DNA from: Mesostigma viride | Lineage: Eukaryota; Streptophyta; Mesostigmatophyceae; Mesostigmatales; Mesostigmataceae | NCBI GenBank assembly: GCA_009746045.1 | Contig: RPFO01000041.1 | Coordinates: forward strand, 8,038,613-8,097,460 | Length of the DNA stretch: 58,848 bases | Direction of reading: 5' to 3' | In this document: positions 11,387-21,803 of the stretch, in pieces | Position numbering within the stretch: the first letter of the stretch is position 1 | How the letters are laid out: each line of letters opens with the position of its first letter | Position numbers and translations under genes: made by a program | The notes under the pieces: generated by a model | Databases searched by the model: none | What the model saw: the letters and a program-made list of their open reading frames with translations, nothing else | Told to the model about the DNA's origin: nothing

Positions 11387-12955
11387 TTGAGCTTCGCTCA
11401 TTTTATATATGACGCGTGGACGGGCTCAAAGGGGACCGACCCGCCGTAGGTAGCGTGAGACTAGCGCTTGTCACGAGGGTACTGCACCAGCCGGCCCTTT
11501 TTGTGCCGAGGCTGAGTGTGGTTCCGGAGTGCAGGCCTAGGTAGCTTCTAACGTACGTCACTAGACCTTGTTACCTGCGCCAGCCGCCAGGCGTGGCGCA
11601 ACTGTGATGGGCAGTCAGTACACACTGTACCTGCGCCAGCCGGCAGGCCTGCGTGGCGCAATGTGAATGATAGTCAGTACTTAGAGTGGTGTAGGGGACG
11701 CAGGGAGGCCTCTTTTCAGCTTCGCAACTTTATCCCAGCATTTGCTGGCAAGGTCGGCTGGCCGCTATGGCGGCTGCGCTGAATGCAAGACGATGCGATC
11801 GGCCTCTCCGGGCGTGGAGAGGCCTAGAATAAATGTCTTTATGTTCGCCACCTACCGTTACATGCCACGGTAATGGTTGGTGGCTGGGGGGCTCTACGAT
11901 TTGAGTAAAAGGGTGTGATTTCCGGCGCTGGGCCCACTGACGATTCCCCTCTACCCCTGGGTGCGGCAAGCAGCTTCCTGACACTGGGGAAGCTGCGTTT
12001 TAAGTCGGACAACGTCAGGGAAGGAGCGATTCAGGCCAGGGCCAGCGGCTACGGTGGAAAGAATCACAGGTGGAGGCGAATCTGCCTTAAACGTGGAGAT
12101 GGCTAGCGCGGGGTGCCAGGGTAGCCCATAACTGCCTGGAGCCTGACAGCGGACCCGATCTTTCGGCCTGTGGCCAGACGGGAGTTTCGGGGAGGATGCG
12201 GGGCTGGAGCGAATCTTGGTGGGAGGAGTGCGCTCTTCATCATGGCCCAGTTTTTCAGCAAAGAATGTTCGCCTGGCGAGGCTGAAATTCTGGCTGTTTT
12301 ACCGCCTTTGTTTTTATCCTGTATGATGCATTTTAGGAAAAGCAATAAAGAGTTCGGTTCAGCCAGGGGGGCATATCTATGCCATAAAAATTTCCTACAA
12401 AAACACAAGCCCTGGTCGGGGCCTTGGCTAAGCAGTTTCCAAGCCAAGGCCTTGGTAGGGTAGAGGGCCTATCGCCACAATGGCTTCAATGCCGGGAAAT
12501 CCCAGCCTCGGGGGTGGGGCTGGTGATGGGTCCTGGGCTTGTGAGATACGGTCCGGGGGCGTAAGGCCTAATGAGCAGCCGCTGGAAACCGCCCCGCATA
12601 CGGGGGGAACGACATGGGTGCCGCCCTGCGTCCGCCGGGAAACCGTAGCGGCCACACGGGGGCGGCAGTACAGCCGCGGCAGCGTGCGGGAGGGGGGCCA
12701 GGGGCGGAAAGAAACTCGGCACCAAGGTTGGCGACAGCCTTGGTGGCCAGGTAGGAGGTGTGGGGGCAACACCTTGTGTTCGAGTATGTTGGGCCCCCAG
12801 CATGGTGCTACAATAACCAACTTGATAATGATGTGCACTGAGTTTGAAGGGGTGGTATAGGCTGTCCGCATAAAGCCTAGCACACAAAAATGTAAAATAA
12901 ATGTTTCTCTTGGTGGGAAGGAACTCCAATGGACCAAAAACAAGAAATGTATTTG
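11387..12955 (+). repeat. Right inverted arm (long unit A)
   Basis: Inverted partner of 7668-9119. It begins TTGAGCTTCGCTCATTTTAT and ends CCAAAAACAAGAAATGTATT. Compared with the short tandem units that follow, it carries an additional roughly 1-kb middle section (about 11735-12760). Together the arms enclose 2.27 kb, a foldback-like arrangement. Confidence 0.85.
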
Positions 12956-14053
12956 TTGAGCTTCGCTCATTTTATATATGACGCGTGGACGGGCTCAAAG
13001 GGGACCGACCTGCCGTATGTAGCGTAAGACTAGCGCTTGTCACGAGGGTACTGCACCGGCCGGCCCTTTTTGTGCCAAGGCTGAGTGTGGTTCCGGAGTG
13101 CAGGCCTAGGTAGCTTCTAACGTACGTCACTAGACCTTGTTACCTGCGCCAGCCGCCAGGCGTGGCGCAACTGTGATGGGCAGTCAGTACACACTGTACC
13201 TGCGCCAGCCGGCAGGCCTGCGTGGCGCAATGTGAATGATAGTCAGTACTTAGAGTGGTGTAGGGGACGTAGGGAGGCCTCTTTTCAGCTCCCACCCACC
13301 CACGCTGCTAAGAGGGGCAACACCTTGTGTTCGAGTATGCTGGGCCCCCAGCATGGTGCTACAATAACCAACTTGATAATGATGTGCACTGAGTTTGAAG
13401 GTGTGGTATAGGCTGTCCGCATAAAGCCTAGCACACAAAAATGTAAAATAAATGTTTCTCTTGGTGGGAAGGAACTCCAATGGACCAAAAACAAGAAATG
13501 TATTTGTTGAGCTTCGCTCATTTTATATATGACGCGTGGACGGGCTCAAAGGGGACCGACCTGCCGTAGGTAGCGTAAGACTAGCGCTTGTCACGAGGGT
13601 ACTGCACCGGCCGGCCCTTTTTGTGCCAAGGCTGAGTGTGGTTCCGGAGTGCAGGCCTAGGTAGCTCCTAACGTACGTCATTAGACCTTGTTACCTGCGC
13701 CAGCCGCCAGGCGTGGCGCAACTGTGATGGGCAGTCAGTACACACTGTACCTGCGCCAGCCGGCAGGCCTGCGTGGCGCAATGTGAATGATAGTCAGTAC
13801 TTAGAGTGGTGTAGGGGACGTAGGGAGGCCTCTTTTCAGCTCCCACCCACCCACGCTGCTAAGAGGGGCAACACCTTGTGTTCGAGTATGCTGGGCCCCC
13901 AGCATGGTGCTACAATAACCAACTTGATAATGATGTGCACTGAGTTTGAAGGTGTGGTATAGGCTGTCCGTATAAAGCCTAGCACACAAAAATGTAAAAT
14001 AAATGTTTCTCTTGGTGGGAAGGAACTCCAATGGAACAAAAACAAGAAATGTA
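12956..14053 (+). repeat. Two tandem short units (B and C) of the inverted-arm family
   Basis: Unit B (12956-13506, 551 bp) and unit C (13507-14053) are near-identical direct copies that follow unit A without a gap. Each starts TTGAGCTTCGCTCATTTTAT, contains GTAGGGGACGTAGGGAGGCC and the palindrome around GCTGGGCCCCCAGC, and ends CAAGAAATGTA. They lack the middle kilobase of unit A, so they are internally deleted versions. Confidence 0.92.
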
Positions 14054-14493
14054 CTGTTTAATTGGTTGGAAGTTCTAATGGGCCCGTTCAATTAATTATC
14101 TATTAGTTTGGTTGGTTGGTTAACGAACAACCGTTGAACTGGCTGCGAAGTTTATGAATTCTTTGTTTGTTTGGTATAACCCAGCCGGCTGCGATGCTGT
14201 TACAGCCACTAAAAGCACGTTTGTCAGCCAAAACTTTAATATTTCTTTGTTTTTTAGAAGCGCTTTTGGCAGTCAAAGTATATTTATTTACACTTTCTTT
14301 GTTTGTTTGGTAGCTAGAAAAACGACAGGGGAGTACACTCGGGAATTAATTATTTTAAAATCTTTTGTTTTATTTATCGTTTGCAGGTGGTCGACGCCCC
14401 GCCTAATAATTATTTAGTAAAACTAACAATGCGGGGGGTGTAATGTGTGGACGCCTGCGGGTAGATGCGAGGCAGACCGGTCGTTATGTATAA
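14054..14493. other. AT-rich spacer without a recognised gene
   Basis: Short GGTTGGTTGGTT runs and a TTTGTTTGTTTGG-rich stretch are the only patterns I see between the repeat array and the RT remnant. Frames here are short and not protein-like. Confidence 0.5.
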
Positions 14494-15370
14494 TTAGGTT
14501 GCAAAATCAGGGTCGTCGAAAGCAATGACGTCATCAATGTATCGACATGTGTGGATAAAACGCGTGATGAGAACATCATCATTTGAGGCAATGAGATTCT
14601 CCATGAATGCAAGCTCATAAGTGTATAGAAATATGGTTTGCAAGGAGCCCGGCACAGTTAGTGTCCATAAGGATGCCAATAGCTTGTTGGTATTCGTCAC
14701 CCACAAAACAAATGAAGGTGTTATCAACAAGAAAACAGATCCAATGAAACAGGGCAGCCTTCGTGATGGTATAGTTATGAGCATCCCGCACGATAGCACC
14801 TGCCACAATCCCTGAGAGCCACATTGCCGTGTTCTTGGTTCGAGAGACAAACACGTGCAGCTGGTCTCGCCCGTGAGGCCGACGTGCATACAAACGAGTA
14901 CAGTCATTCACGCCTTTAGTTTGGTTGGCTTAAATTGTGTTCACGCCTTAAGTTGGGTTGCATAGGATTTTAGCTTTCTATGTTCAAAGTAGTTCAGAAT
15001 AGTATGTTTTAGTATCTTTAGTTCAAATAAGTACAACTTAGTAGAGTCATTCACGCCTTAAGTTGGGTTGACCCCTCGAAAACCTCAAAGCCAACTTGAG
15101 GCGTGAATGACTGTAATGAGGCTGTCTAAACGAGCTTTCAAATGGTGCAAATCTAATGTGGTATAAAGGGTGGTGACATCGTAGGTGGCTATGGGCATAG
15201 GTTAACGCTTCTCTGCAGCTGTCTTAGAATGGCTAAGGGCGGCAAGGCGCAGGCGTACTTGAGCTGAGTCTATGACGATCCAACTACCAGCGCATTCATA
15301 CCCGGCGTTTGACAATACCTCAACCCATGATGCGTTGGCTTCAGTGAGAAGATCGAGCATTCACAGCATG
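14494..15370 (-). pseudogene. Penelope-like reverse transcriptase remnant
   Basis: Read on the minus strand, 15200-15115 encodes ATYDVTTLYTTLDLHHLKAR (the first catalytic Asp block, xDVTxLYT). A MITE then interrupts the frame. After it come HVFVSRTKNTAMWLSG, a GILMDTNCAGLLA block equivalent to GxPMGxxxAPxxA, and RYIDDVIAFDDPDF with the catalytic DD. Order and motifs match the RT of Penelope-like elements, where RYIDD is typical. A frameshift lies near 14640 between GLLA and FLYTYELAFMENLIA, and in-frame stops occur upstream. No GIY-YIG endonuclease was seen. It is a dead copy. Confidence 0.72.
14901..15113. mobile_element. 213-bp MITE, Tc1/mariner type, inserted in the RT
   Basis: The element runs from CAGTCATTCACGCCT to AGGCGTGAATGACTG, with 15 bases of perfect terminal inverted repeat and weaker extension. 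It is flanked on both sides by TA (14899-14900 and 15114-15115), the target duplication of Tc1/mariner elements. There is no coding capacity. Its right half also forms a hairpin (about 15050-15110). Removing the element and one TA rejoins the RT frame as DSLITRLYARR. Confidence 0.9.
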
Positions 15371-15540
15371 GCATATGCGTTTCGATAAAGGCATCAGTGG
15401 ATGGATGGTTAGCAAGGAAACATTTCTGTCCTGGTGATTGTGTGAGGCTGTGATCTGGACATTGTCAGCGCGTGCTTGTATCAGCGCTTGATGCATGTTG
15501 CCGACACGTGCTCCTGTGGTCTTAACGTCAGGAAAGGGTA

Positions 15541-16500
15541 GCACTTGGCCAGCTCATACGTTCAAGTCTACATTGGTATGTTCCATGCAGCGAAACAGCA
15601 CATTCATGCCTATCAATCATATTATTTTTTACATGAAGTAATATGAGTGTTAAATATGTGTTGATTGGTGCCTGTGTTGAATTTTATTATAATGTCTCTG
15701 TGATGTTCTCTAAATTTGCTAATGGGATGTGTAGTTGTCTCACTTAGTATGCTTTGCCGTGCTTCAACGAAACTATCCCTGTTTTTGCAGACCATGTTCA
15801 AGAATGCTGCCTATGTACATGGCTACGAGGCAGCAAAGCAGGGTGTTATGAAGCAGAGTGTTATTAATTAATTTATTCAATAATTGCCATAATGCAGGAA
15901 CGGCAACATGTGCATCACCACAATTGCTCGCTTATAATATCCCCTGTTCTGTGGACGTGATAGGCCTGGCATGGACATGTGCTACCCTAGACGGGACGGG
16001 GTCACACCCAGGCAGCCTCCTGGTTTGTCTATAGTATGGAGGCAAGGATTAATTAATTAATTAATTAATTAGGAACATAACTCCGTTGGGAGTGTATGTA
16101 GCACATATCCCAGAGAAAGGGCATTAATTAATTAACTAATTAATTAATAGACACGTGACTGCGTCACGTGAGCATAAGTCCTCCTGTGTGTACTCCTACA
16201 CACAGATCTCGAGTGATTTATCTAGTACCAAATCCGAAAGGCTTGCATCACTCCCCGGACAGGAGAACTTTTGCGGATGACTGTAGGTGTAAGTTGGCGA
16301 TGCCATGGTAACCGGAGACGTCCGTCCTATAGTCAGCAAAATTGGTGCGAGAGGTCCCCAGTTCGATTCCGGTTGGATTCATTTGCAGATCGCGTTTTTC
16401 CGCGTTTTCCGCGGCCCGGCACTGAACGCAACTGGTTTTCACCTTTGCGGAGTGCCTGATCAGAATAAGTCCTCAGTGGGAGGGGAACATGGGATGGAAT
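15541..16500. other. Repeat-derived spacer with LINE tails and a possible short exon
   Basis: At 15790-15870 a pyrimidine tract and TTTTTGCAG precede an open stretch MFKNAAYVHGYEAAKQG, which looks protein-like, but no partner exon was found. At 16050-16075 and 16126-16190 there are (TTAA)n tracts; the second is followed by AGACACGTGACTGCGTCACG, the 3' end signature of the LINE below. I see no other gene. Confidence 0.5.
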
Positions 16501-16502
16501 GG

Positions 16503-16597
16503 ATTAATTAATTAATTAATAGACACGTGACTGCGTCACGTGAGCATAAGTCCTCAGTGGGAGGGGAACATGGGATGGAATGGATGGTATAAGCTAT
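16503..16597 (-). repeat. LINE 3' end with ATTA-type tail
   Basis: On the minus strand the LINE 3' UTR reads CCCCTCCCACTGAGGACTTA, then a CACGTGACGCAGTCACGTG-like segment, and ends in a run of TTAAT units. The same 3' signature recurs at 16126-16190 (short copy), 32120-32215 (plus strand) and, more decayed, near 57665. The tail therefore identifies one LINE family whose 3' end finishes in a short tandem repeat rather than poly-A. Confidence 0.75.
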
Positions 16598-17698
16598 CTA
16601 GGTCCTAGTTACAGGGGTGTGGGCACCGCGGCCCGAATCGCTATGAATGCCATACTTGGTCACACGCGGAGCACCCACAGGCTTGGGGGTGGTCTCCTTC
16701 ATCACTACTTGCCATCTATCCTTGCGCACCATCTGCCTCCATATAACAGACAAACCAGGAGGCTGCCCGGGGGTGAGCCCGTCACGTCTAGTGTAGCACA
16801 TGTCCATGCCGAGTCTATCACGAAAAGTCCACGGGTGGCGGCCCTGCCGTGCGCGGCCGGGGGCACGCCAGGTGAGGACATATCGCCCAGGCTGGGCGGG
16901 CTTGGTGCCAGCTAGTCTATCTGATGTATCTACCTGATCTGTGCGGGCCAGGTGCCCGGCTAGGCCCAGGCGCCTGTGCCTAATAATGTGGGAAACATAG
17001 GGCAAATCAGCGTACAAATCCTCATTACTAATGTGCAAACCAAAGGGGATGTTAAGGGCCTTGCGCAGCATCTTGGTGACGGCGCCGTCGAGTCGTTGCT
17101 CCAGCTCCTGCATCAGTGTCCACGTCTCGGCGCCGTAGGTCAGGATCGTCAGAATGACGACCTTGAAGAGGGCACGCTTGACGATCCGGGGTAGGGCGGG
17201 GTTGCTCCACCAGCGGCGGTGGTCATGGAGGTGTGCCCACGCCATGCCGATCCGTGTCGTCATGTCGTCCTCGCAGTCGGGAAGCCAACTGCCGAGCAGC
17301 TTGAAGCGGCCTGAAGGAGGGTAGTTGACCTCGGCATCGTCTAAGAGGCGGAGTGTGGGTGGGGGTCCTGCCATGCCGAGGGCCAGGGCCTCCGTTTTGG
17401 GGCTGATTTCTAGACCAACCGCCCGAGCCTCGAGCGCCAGGCAGTCCAGCCAAAGTTGGGCAGACTCCGGCTTCTCGATGAGCGTGATGTCGTCGGCATA
17501 AATGAGGTCAGCTAGTAAATTCTGCTTGTTAGTCGGCCCCCCTTCCCCAAGCTCGTTCGTGATCGCTAGGCCAGGGGCACGGCCTGCAATGCTAGCAAAG
17601 CGAGCACGTGCCTGGCGCATAACATAATCCACTATACAATAATAAACAGGTACGGCGACAGGACACAACCCTGCCAGACGCCGGTCTGCAGTGGGCAT
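16598..17698 (-). pseudogene. LINE ORF2: RT palm second half and C-terminal domain
   Basis: Continues the RT from the frame above. YADDITLIEKPESAQ carries the catalytic YADD box, followed by a thumb region, the LTYGAETWTLMQEL block and RHRRLGLAGHLART. These blocks are typical of the C-terminal part of APE-type non-LTR retrotransposon polyproteins. The last portion ends with TKYGIHSDSGRGAHTP and a stop just before the 3' tail. A frameshift near 17635 separates it from the first half of the RT (both frames overlap at LSPYLFIIV / DYVMRQARA), so this copy is inactive. A 250-bp copy of its 3' end recurs at 29868-30121. Confidence 0.88.
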
Positions 17699-19016
17699 GG
17701 CGGGGTAATGCCGTGTTGAGTGCGCACCGAAGTGGTCGACCCCTCATACAACGTGCGGATGACGGTAATCAGGGGAGTGGGGACGCGAGCGCGAGCAAGT
17801 ACAGCCCATAGAGCGTCCCAGAGGACAGAATCAAAAGCCTTGATGAAGTCAACGAAGATCAGGATGGCGGGAAACTCACCAGGTTGCAGGAGAGCGATTT
17901 CCTCGAAGAGGCGACGCGCGACGAAGATGGCCATGACGGTGTTGCGCCCAGGACGGAAGCCCATTTGACTTTCCCCAAGGTGACAGTCGAGAGCAGAACG
18001 AAGGCGGTTGAGGATCATGCGCATGAACAACTTAAGTGCGGCGCTCTGGATGCAGACTCCTCTGTAGTTGGCGGGGTCGTCAGGGGAACCTTTGTTTTTG
18101 TACAGCATAATACGGTAGCTGTGCTGCCACTCAGGAATCGGCGGCGCGTCGGCAAGCAGGATCCGGTTGCAGACGTCAAGCAGGAACCCCGTGAGCGCCG
18201 TCAGCTTAATCACCGGGGCTGGGAGCTGGTCAGGTCCAACGGCGGCATAGAAGCGGAGTTGCTTGGCGGCGGTGCTCAGCTCGAGCTCGGTGAACGGCGG
18301 GAGCTCGTTGGGGTCGGCCAGGGGTTCCGTCAGGGCTGGGTACGTGTAGTCCTGCTCAGCGGCGGGCGGCGTGGGCGGCGCAGGGACGTCCGCCGGTGCT
18401 ACTGCCAGGCGTGCGGCCGCCAGAGGGCCAAGCGGCGGAGGCGGCGGGGGGCGCCGAGCAGCCGGGACTGGGAGGAATACCACTGGTCGAGCTGCTGCTG
18501 CGGTGAGCCAGAGAGCGTCCGCGCCGCCGGCTGCGCGCCGCCGGCGGGCCGTTGGGCGTGACGCAGGCGGGTCCAGGCGTACTTGCCGTGCTGGTCCTTG
18601 AGGTGGGCGAAGTACTCGCGGACATGAAGGTCCTCCTGCTCCTTGGTCGCCTGCCGGATGGCCGAGTGGTAATCGGCTTTGAGGCGGGCGTAGCGGGCGG
18701 GGTCGCTGTTGTCGCGCAGGGCTTGCCGGGCCTGGATGACGGCGGGGAGCCGGTGCAGGCTGGTGAAGCGGGGCGGGCGGCGGGGGGGCAGTAGGGCCCC
18801 GGCCGCGGGCAGCTTGTCAGCGAGGTGCCGAAGGGCCGATGCCGGGCCGGCAGCGAACAGCTGGGCGTGGCTGGCCGGGATGTCCAGCGCGTCGACGAAC
18901 GCCTCTGCGGCGCGCTTGTGGGCGCGTTTTTCAGGGAAGTCCTCCAGAGCGTCGTCAGATTTCTCGAGCAACTGAAGTGTGCGCAAATCAGGTGGTGCCA
19001 CGTGCTTACAACACAT
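17632..19016 (-). pseudogene. LINE ORF2: linker and RT fingers/palm first half
   Basis: The minus strand encodes a linker (QLLEKSDDALEDFPEKRAH ... LKDQHGKYAWTRL) and, after a frameshift around 18450, the RT body. Recognisable are LPPFTELELSTAAKQL, YKNKGSPDDPANYRGV, QMGFRPGRNTVMAI, FVDFIKAFDSVLWDAL with the first catalytic Asp, and GVWQGCVLSPYLF. These are the ordered motifs of a non-LTR reverse transcriptase, which primes on nicked target DNA. The 5' neighbour of this segment, the endonuclease, now lies 2.8 kb away because other repeats separate them. I do not assign the clade. Confidence 0.88.
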
Positions 19017-19537
19017 CAGTCCGGCGCCGCGCCTTGCACACCCCGGTAATTCCCCCGCGAAAGTTGACGAAATTCGGTGCGCGCGTGCAATGTTGACTGA
19101 AATTCGGTGTGCACGGCTATGGTGACGCGAAAATTTATTGCGAGCTGATTACGCAACCATTTTGGACGTTATTTCGCTTGTTCGGACGTTGATTACATAA
19201 GGAAAAGTATCGTACATTAAAAAACCTGAAAAACAGTTTCTTTTTTTTCTGCAGCGAGGGCACGTGGGCAGCAGGCGGGCGTTTTGCACACCAACCGGCC
19301 CGACCCGTGTGTGTGCAAGGTAAAACACAGACAGGAAAAACATGCTCTCGGCTGTCATGAACACATTCTACCAGTTCCTAACATCATTTCAAAGAAACCC
19401 AGCGATGGATTTCCCTTAATTTTGCGTTTCCGATTTTTACGCCCCTTCCGCGAAAAAGTGAGAATTATAGGAGCGCTGACAGGGGCAACACTGCATGTCG
19501 TGCTTTTAATCGCTTTTACGTCTTTTCTTGCAGCTAT

Positions 19538-19705
19538 ATGACTTCCCTTGGGCGCAGCAACATCGCCCGGTGTTTATCCTGCGGGCGGGGCTTGCTGGCC
19601 CCGTCCGGAGTGTGCTCGGGGTGCGGGAAAAACCACAGCTACTGGTTTATAACGTCGACAACCCCCCATTTTCTGGTCATTAACCGGCGTATTCTTGTGG
19701 TTTAA
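19538..19705 (+). CDS. 55-aa zinc-ribbon-like ORF or exon
   Basis: Starts MTSLGRSNIARCLSCG, continues GRGLLAPSGVCSGCGKNH and ends RRILVV with a TAA. It has two knuckles, CLSCG and CSGCG, 13 residues apart, as in small zinc ribbons. A strong 3' splice-site-like tract (TTTTACGTCTTTTCTTGCAG) ends four bases before the ATG, so this may be an exon rather than a complete gene. No partner exon was identified. Function is not assignable. Confidence 0.4.
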   Translation: MTSLGRSNIARCLSCGRGLLAPSGVCSGCGKNHSYWFITSTTPHFLVINRRILVV

Positions 19706-20017
19706 GCTTCCGGCGACGGGCGAAAAGAGCTCTTACCATGACGGCATGCTCTGGGGAGGCGTTCCGAGAAGGACTGGGGCGGGCAGGCAAATTTACACGC
19801 GACAGTGCCCGCACGTCGCCTGCGCACCCCGGCGTACAAGGCAAAGCGCAGTGTTTCCCTCCTGGACGGCCCATCGCTGCCTTTGCCGGGCGGCATGTTG
19901 GGGAGGCGGCTCCTTCTTCCTTTCTTACCGCCCGTTTCATAGTTCATACCCCGTGAGTTTCCCAACGGAGGCGTGTTAATGATGAGCGGCTGCATGCATG
20001 AATGAACGGGTGTGTGA

Positions 20018-20370
20018 ATGAGGGAGGGGGGGAGGGAGGGAGGGAGGGAGGGAGGGAGGGAGGGAGGGAGGGAGGGAGGGAGGGAGGGAGGGAGGGAGGG
20101 AGGGAGGGAGGGAGGGAGGGAGGGAGGGAGGGAGGGAGGGAGGGAGGGAGGGAGGGAGGAGGGAGGGAGGGAGGGAGGGAGGGAGGGAGGGAGGGAGGGA
20201 GGGAGGGAGGGAGGGAGGGAGGGAGGGAGGGAGGGAGGGAGGGAGGGAGGGAGGGAGGGAGGGAGGGAGGGAGGGAGGGAGGGAGGAGGGAGGGAGGGAG
20301 GGAGGGAGGGAGGGAGGGAGGGAGGGAGGGAGGGAGGGAGGGAGGGAGGGAGGGAGGGAGGGAGGGAGGG
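20018..20370. repeat. (GGGA)n / (TCCC)n array of about 350 bp
   Basis: Almost uninterrupted GGGA repeats, broken only by GGAGGAGGG slips near 20157 and 20282. The long open frames through it (Arg/Glu/Gly or Pro/Ser repeats) are artefacts of the repeat. Confidence 0.97.
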
Positions 20371-20376
20371 TATGAC

Positions 20377-20412
<36 letters not shown>

Positions 20413-20444
20413 TGTGTGCGTGCGTGCGTGCGTGCGTGCGTTCG

Positions 20445-20487
<43 letters not shown>

Positions 20488-20555
20488 CTACGTGTATGCA
20501 TGGGTGGGTGGATACATGTGTACGTGGGTGTGTGTGGGTGGGTGGGTAAGGGATC

Positions 20556-20611
<56 letters not shown>

Positions 20612-20612
20612 T
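20371..20612. repeat. GTGC/GCGT and GT simple repeats
   Basis: TGCG-type tetranucleotide repeats run from about 20375 to 20490. TGGG-containing sequence follows, then a (GT)n tract from about 20559 to 20610. These follow directly on the GGGA array. Confidence 0.95.
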
Positions 20613-20899
20613 CTCTGCTTAGGCGTTGGAGCACACGCATGCACTGGAGGAAGGGGGTGATGAAAACCCAGACCAACTGTCGCACCCACGGTCCCCTCCA
20701 CCTTCACCAAGCGTAAGGCCAAGCGTGCCATGGGGGTAGGGTAGCTGACGCAAGTCACCAACGTCAGGGTGCTCACCAGGCTGGTGGATGAGAAGATGGG
20801 GGGCAGGCCCCTGTCAGATGCAGAGAAGAAGAAAAGGAAAAGGATGCAGGGCCGTGAGAACGTGCCCCCGGGTGTGGCATTAGCCACTATATAGCTAGC

Positions 20900-21650
20900 T
20901 AGCTGGCTAGAGCTGTGTTATATGCATTGTACTATAGGCATGTGCCCCCAAGTATGCCTTCCTGCATTGTAAATATGATGCATAATGTAATGATGTGTTG
21001 TTTGGAACCTTCTGTACACCAAGGTGGAATGATTGCCATGAAACCCTTGGAAGAACAATAGAAAGCTGCTTTTTCTGTGGTATTATATATGCACATGTGT
21101 GATGAAACCCTTGAAAAACCATGAAAAACTGCATTTTTGTGGTATTTATGCTAGCATTTGTCACCAGTTTGTCATCCAACCAGCCTGAAGCTTTGTGGGC
21201 AGGCTGCATGGGATGTGTTTATAACATGTGCAAAGTTCCAGGCCCAACTGAGTTCATTTGATGTCATTATATATGCAAATGTGTGATGAAACCCTTGGAA
21301 AACCCTGAAAAACTGCATTTTTGTGGTGTTTATGCTAGCATCTGTCACCAATTTGTCATCCAACCAGCCTGAAACTTTGTGGGCAGGCTGCATGGGATGT
21401 GTTTATAACATGTGCAAAGTTCCACGCCCAACTGAGTTCATTTGGTGTCATTATATATGCATATGTGTGATGAAACCCTTGGAAAACCCTGAAAAACTGC
21501 ATTTTTGGGGTATTTATGCTAGCATCTGTCACCATTTTGTGATCCAACCAGCCTGAAACTTTGTGGGCATGCTGCATGGGATGTGTTTATAACATGTGCA
21601 AAGTTCCAGGCCCAACTGAGTTCATTTGATGTCATTATATACGCATACAT
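20900..21650. repeat. 184-bp satellite, three full units plus partials
   Basis: Units start at TGTGTGATGAAACCCTTG at 21096, 21280 and 21464, giving an exact 184-bp period, with degraded partial copies on each side. Each unit contains GAAAAACTGCATTTTTGTGG, TTATGCTAGCAT and GGCTGCATGGGATGTGTTTA. Short open frames that cross the units are by-products of the periodicity. Confidence 0.9.
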
Positions 21651-21803
21651 GCCAGAAAGTGCTGAAAATTCGGTATTTTTATGCTAGCAAATGTCACCAT
21701 GCATGTTACCATGCTGCCGACTCCCAAAAAATTATTTGACCACATGCCACCATAAGATATCTGATTAGGCACCTTGGTGCCAAATTTGAGGCCAAAGTAA
21801 TCA

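Larger units (their letters stand above)
19017..21803. other. Repeat block separating LINE linker and endonuclease
   Basis: About 2.8 kb between two collinear parts of the same LINE. Contents in order: 500 bp of unassigned sequence, a 55-codon zinc-ribbon-like ORF, a purine-rich (GGGA)n array, GTGC and GT repeats, and a 184-bp satellite. I could not find a clean target duplication at its edges (about 19010-19030 and 21830), so its origin as a single insertion is not proved. Confidence 0.6.

Noticed and set aside
12428-14091. Related frames beginning MEFLPTKRNIYFTFLCARL in several repeat units
   Set aside because: They lie antisense in the non-coding inverted-arm repeat, end at different places in each copy and show no family resemblance.
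16300-16420. tRNA-like stretch with AGTTCGATTCC resembling a B box
   Set aside because: The T stem does not pair fully and no acceptor or anticodon stem could be closed. It may be a SINE relic, but evidence is too weak to call.
20002-20716. Long open frames of Arg/Glu/Gly or Pro/Ser repeats on both strands
   Set aside because: They are translations of the (GGGA)n, GTGC and GT simple repeats, open in every phase because the repeats lack stops.
21172-21577. Repeated 73-aa frames starting MQPAHKVSGWLDDK or MQHAHKVSGW
   Set aside because: They recur only because of the 184-bp satellite period and overlap unit borders. No independent coding evidence.
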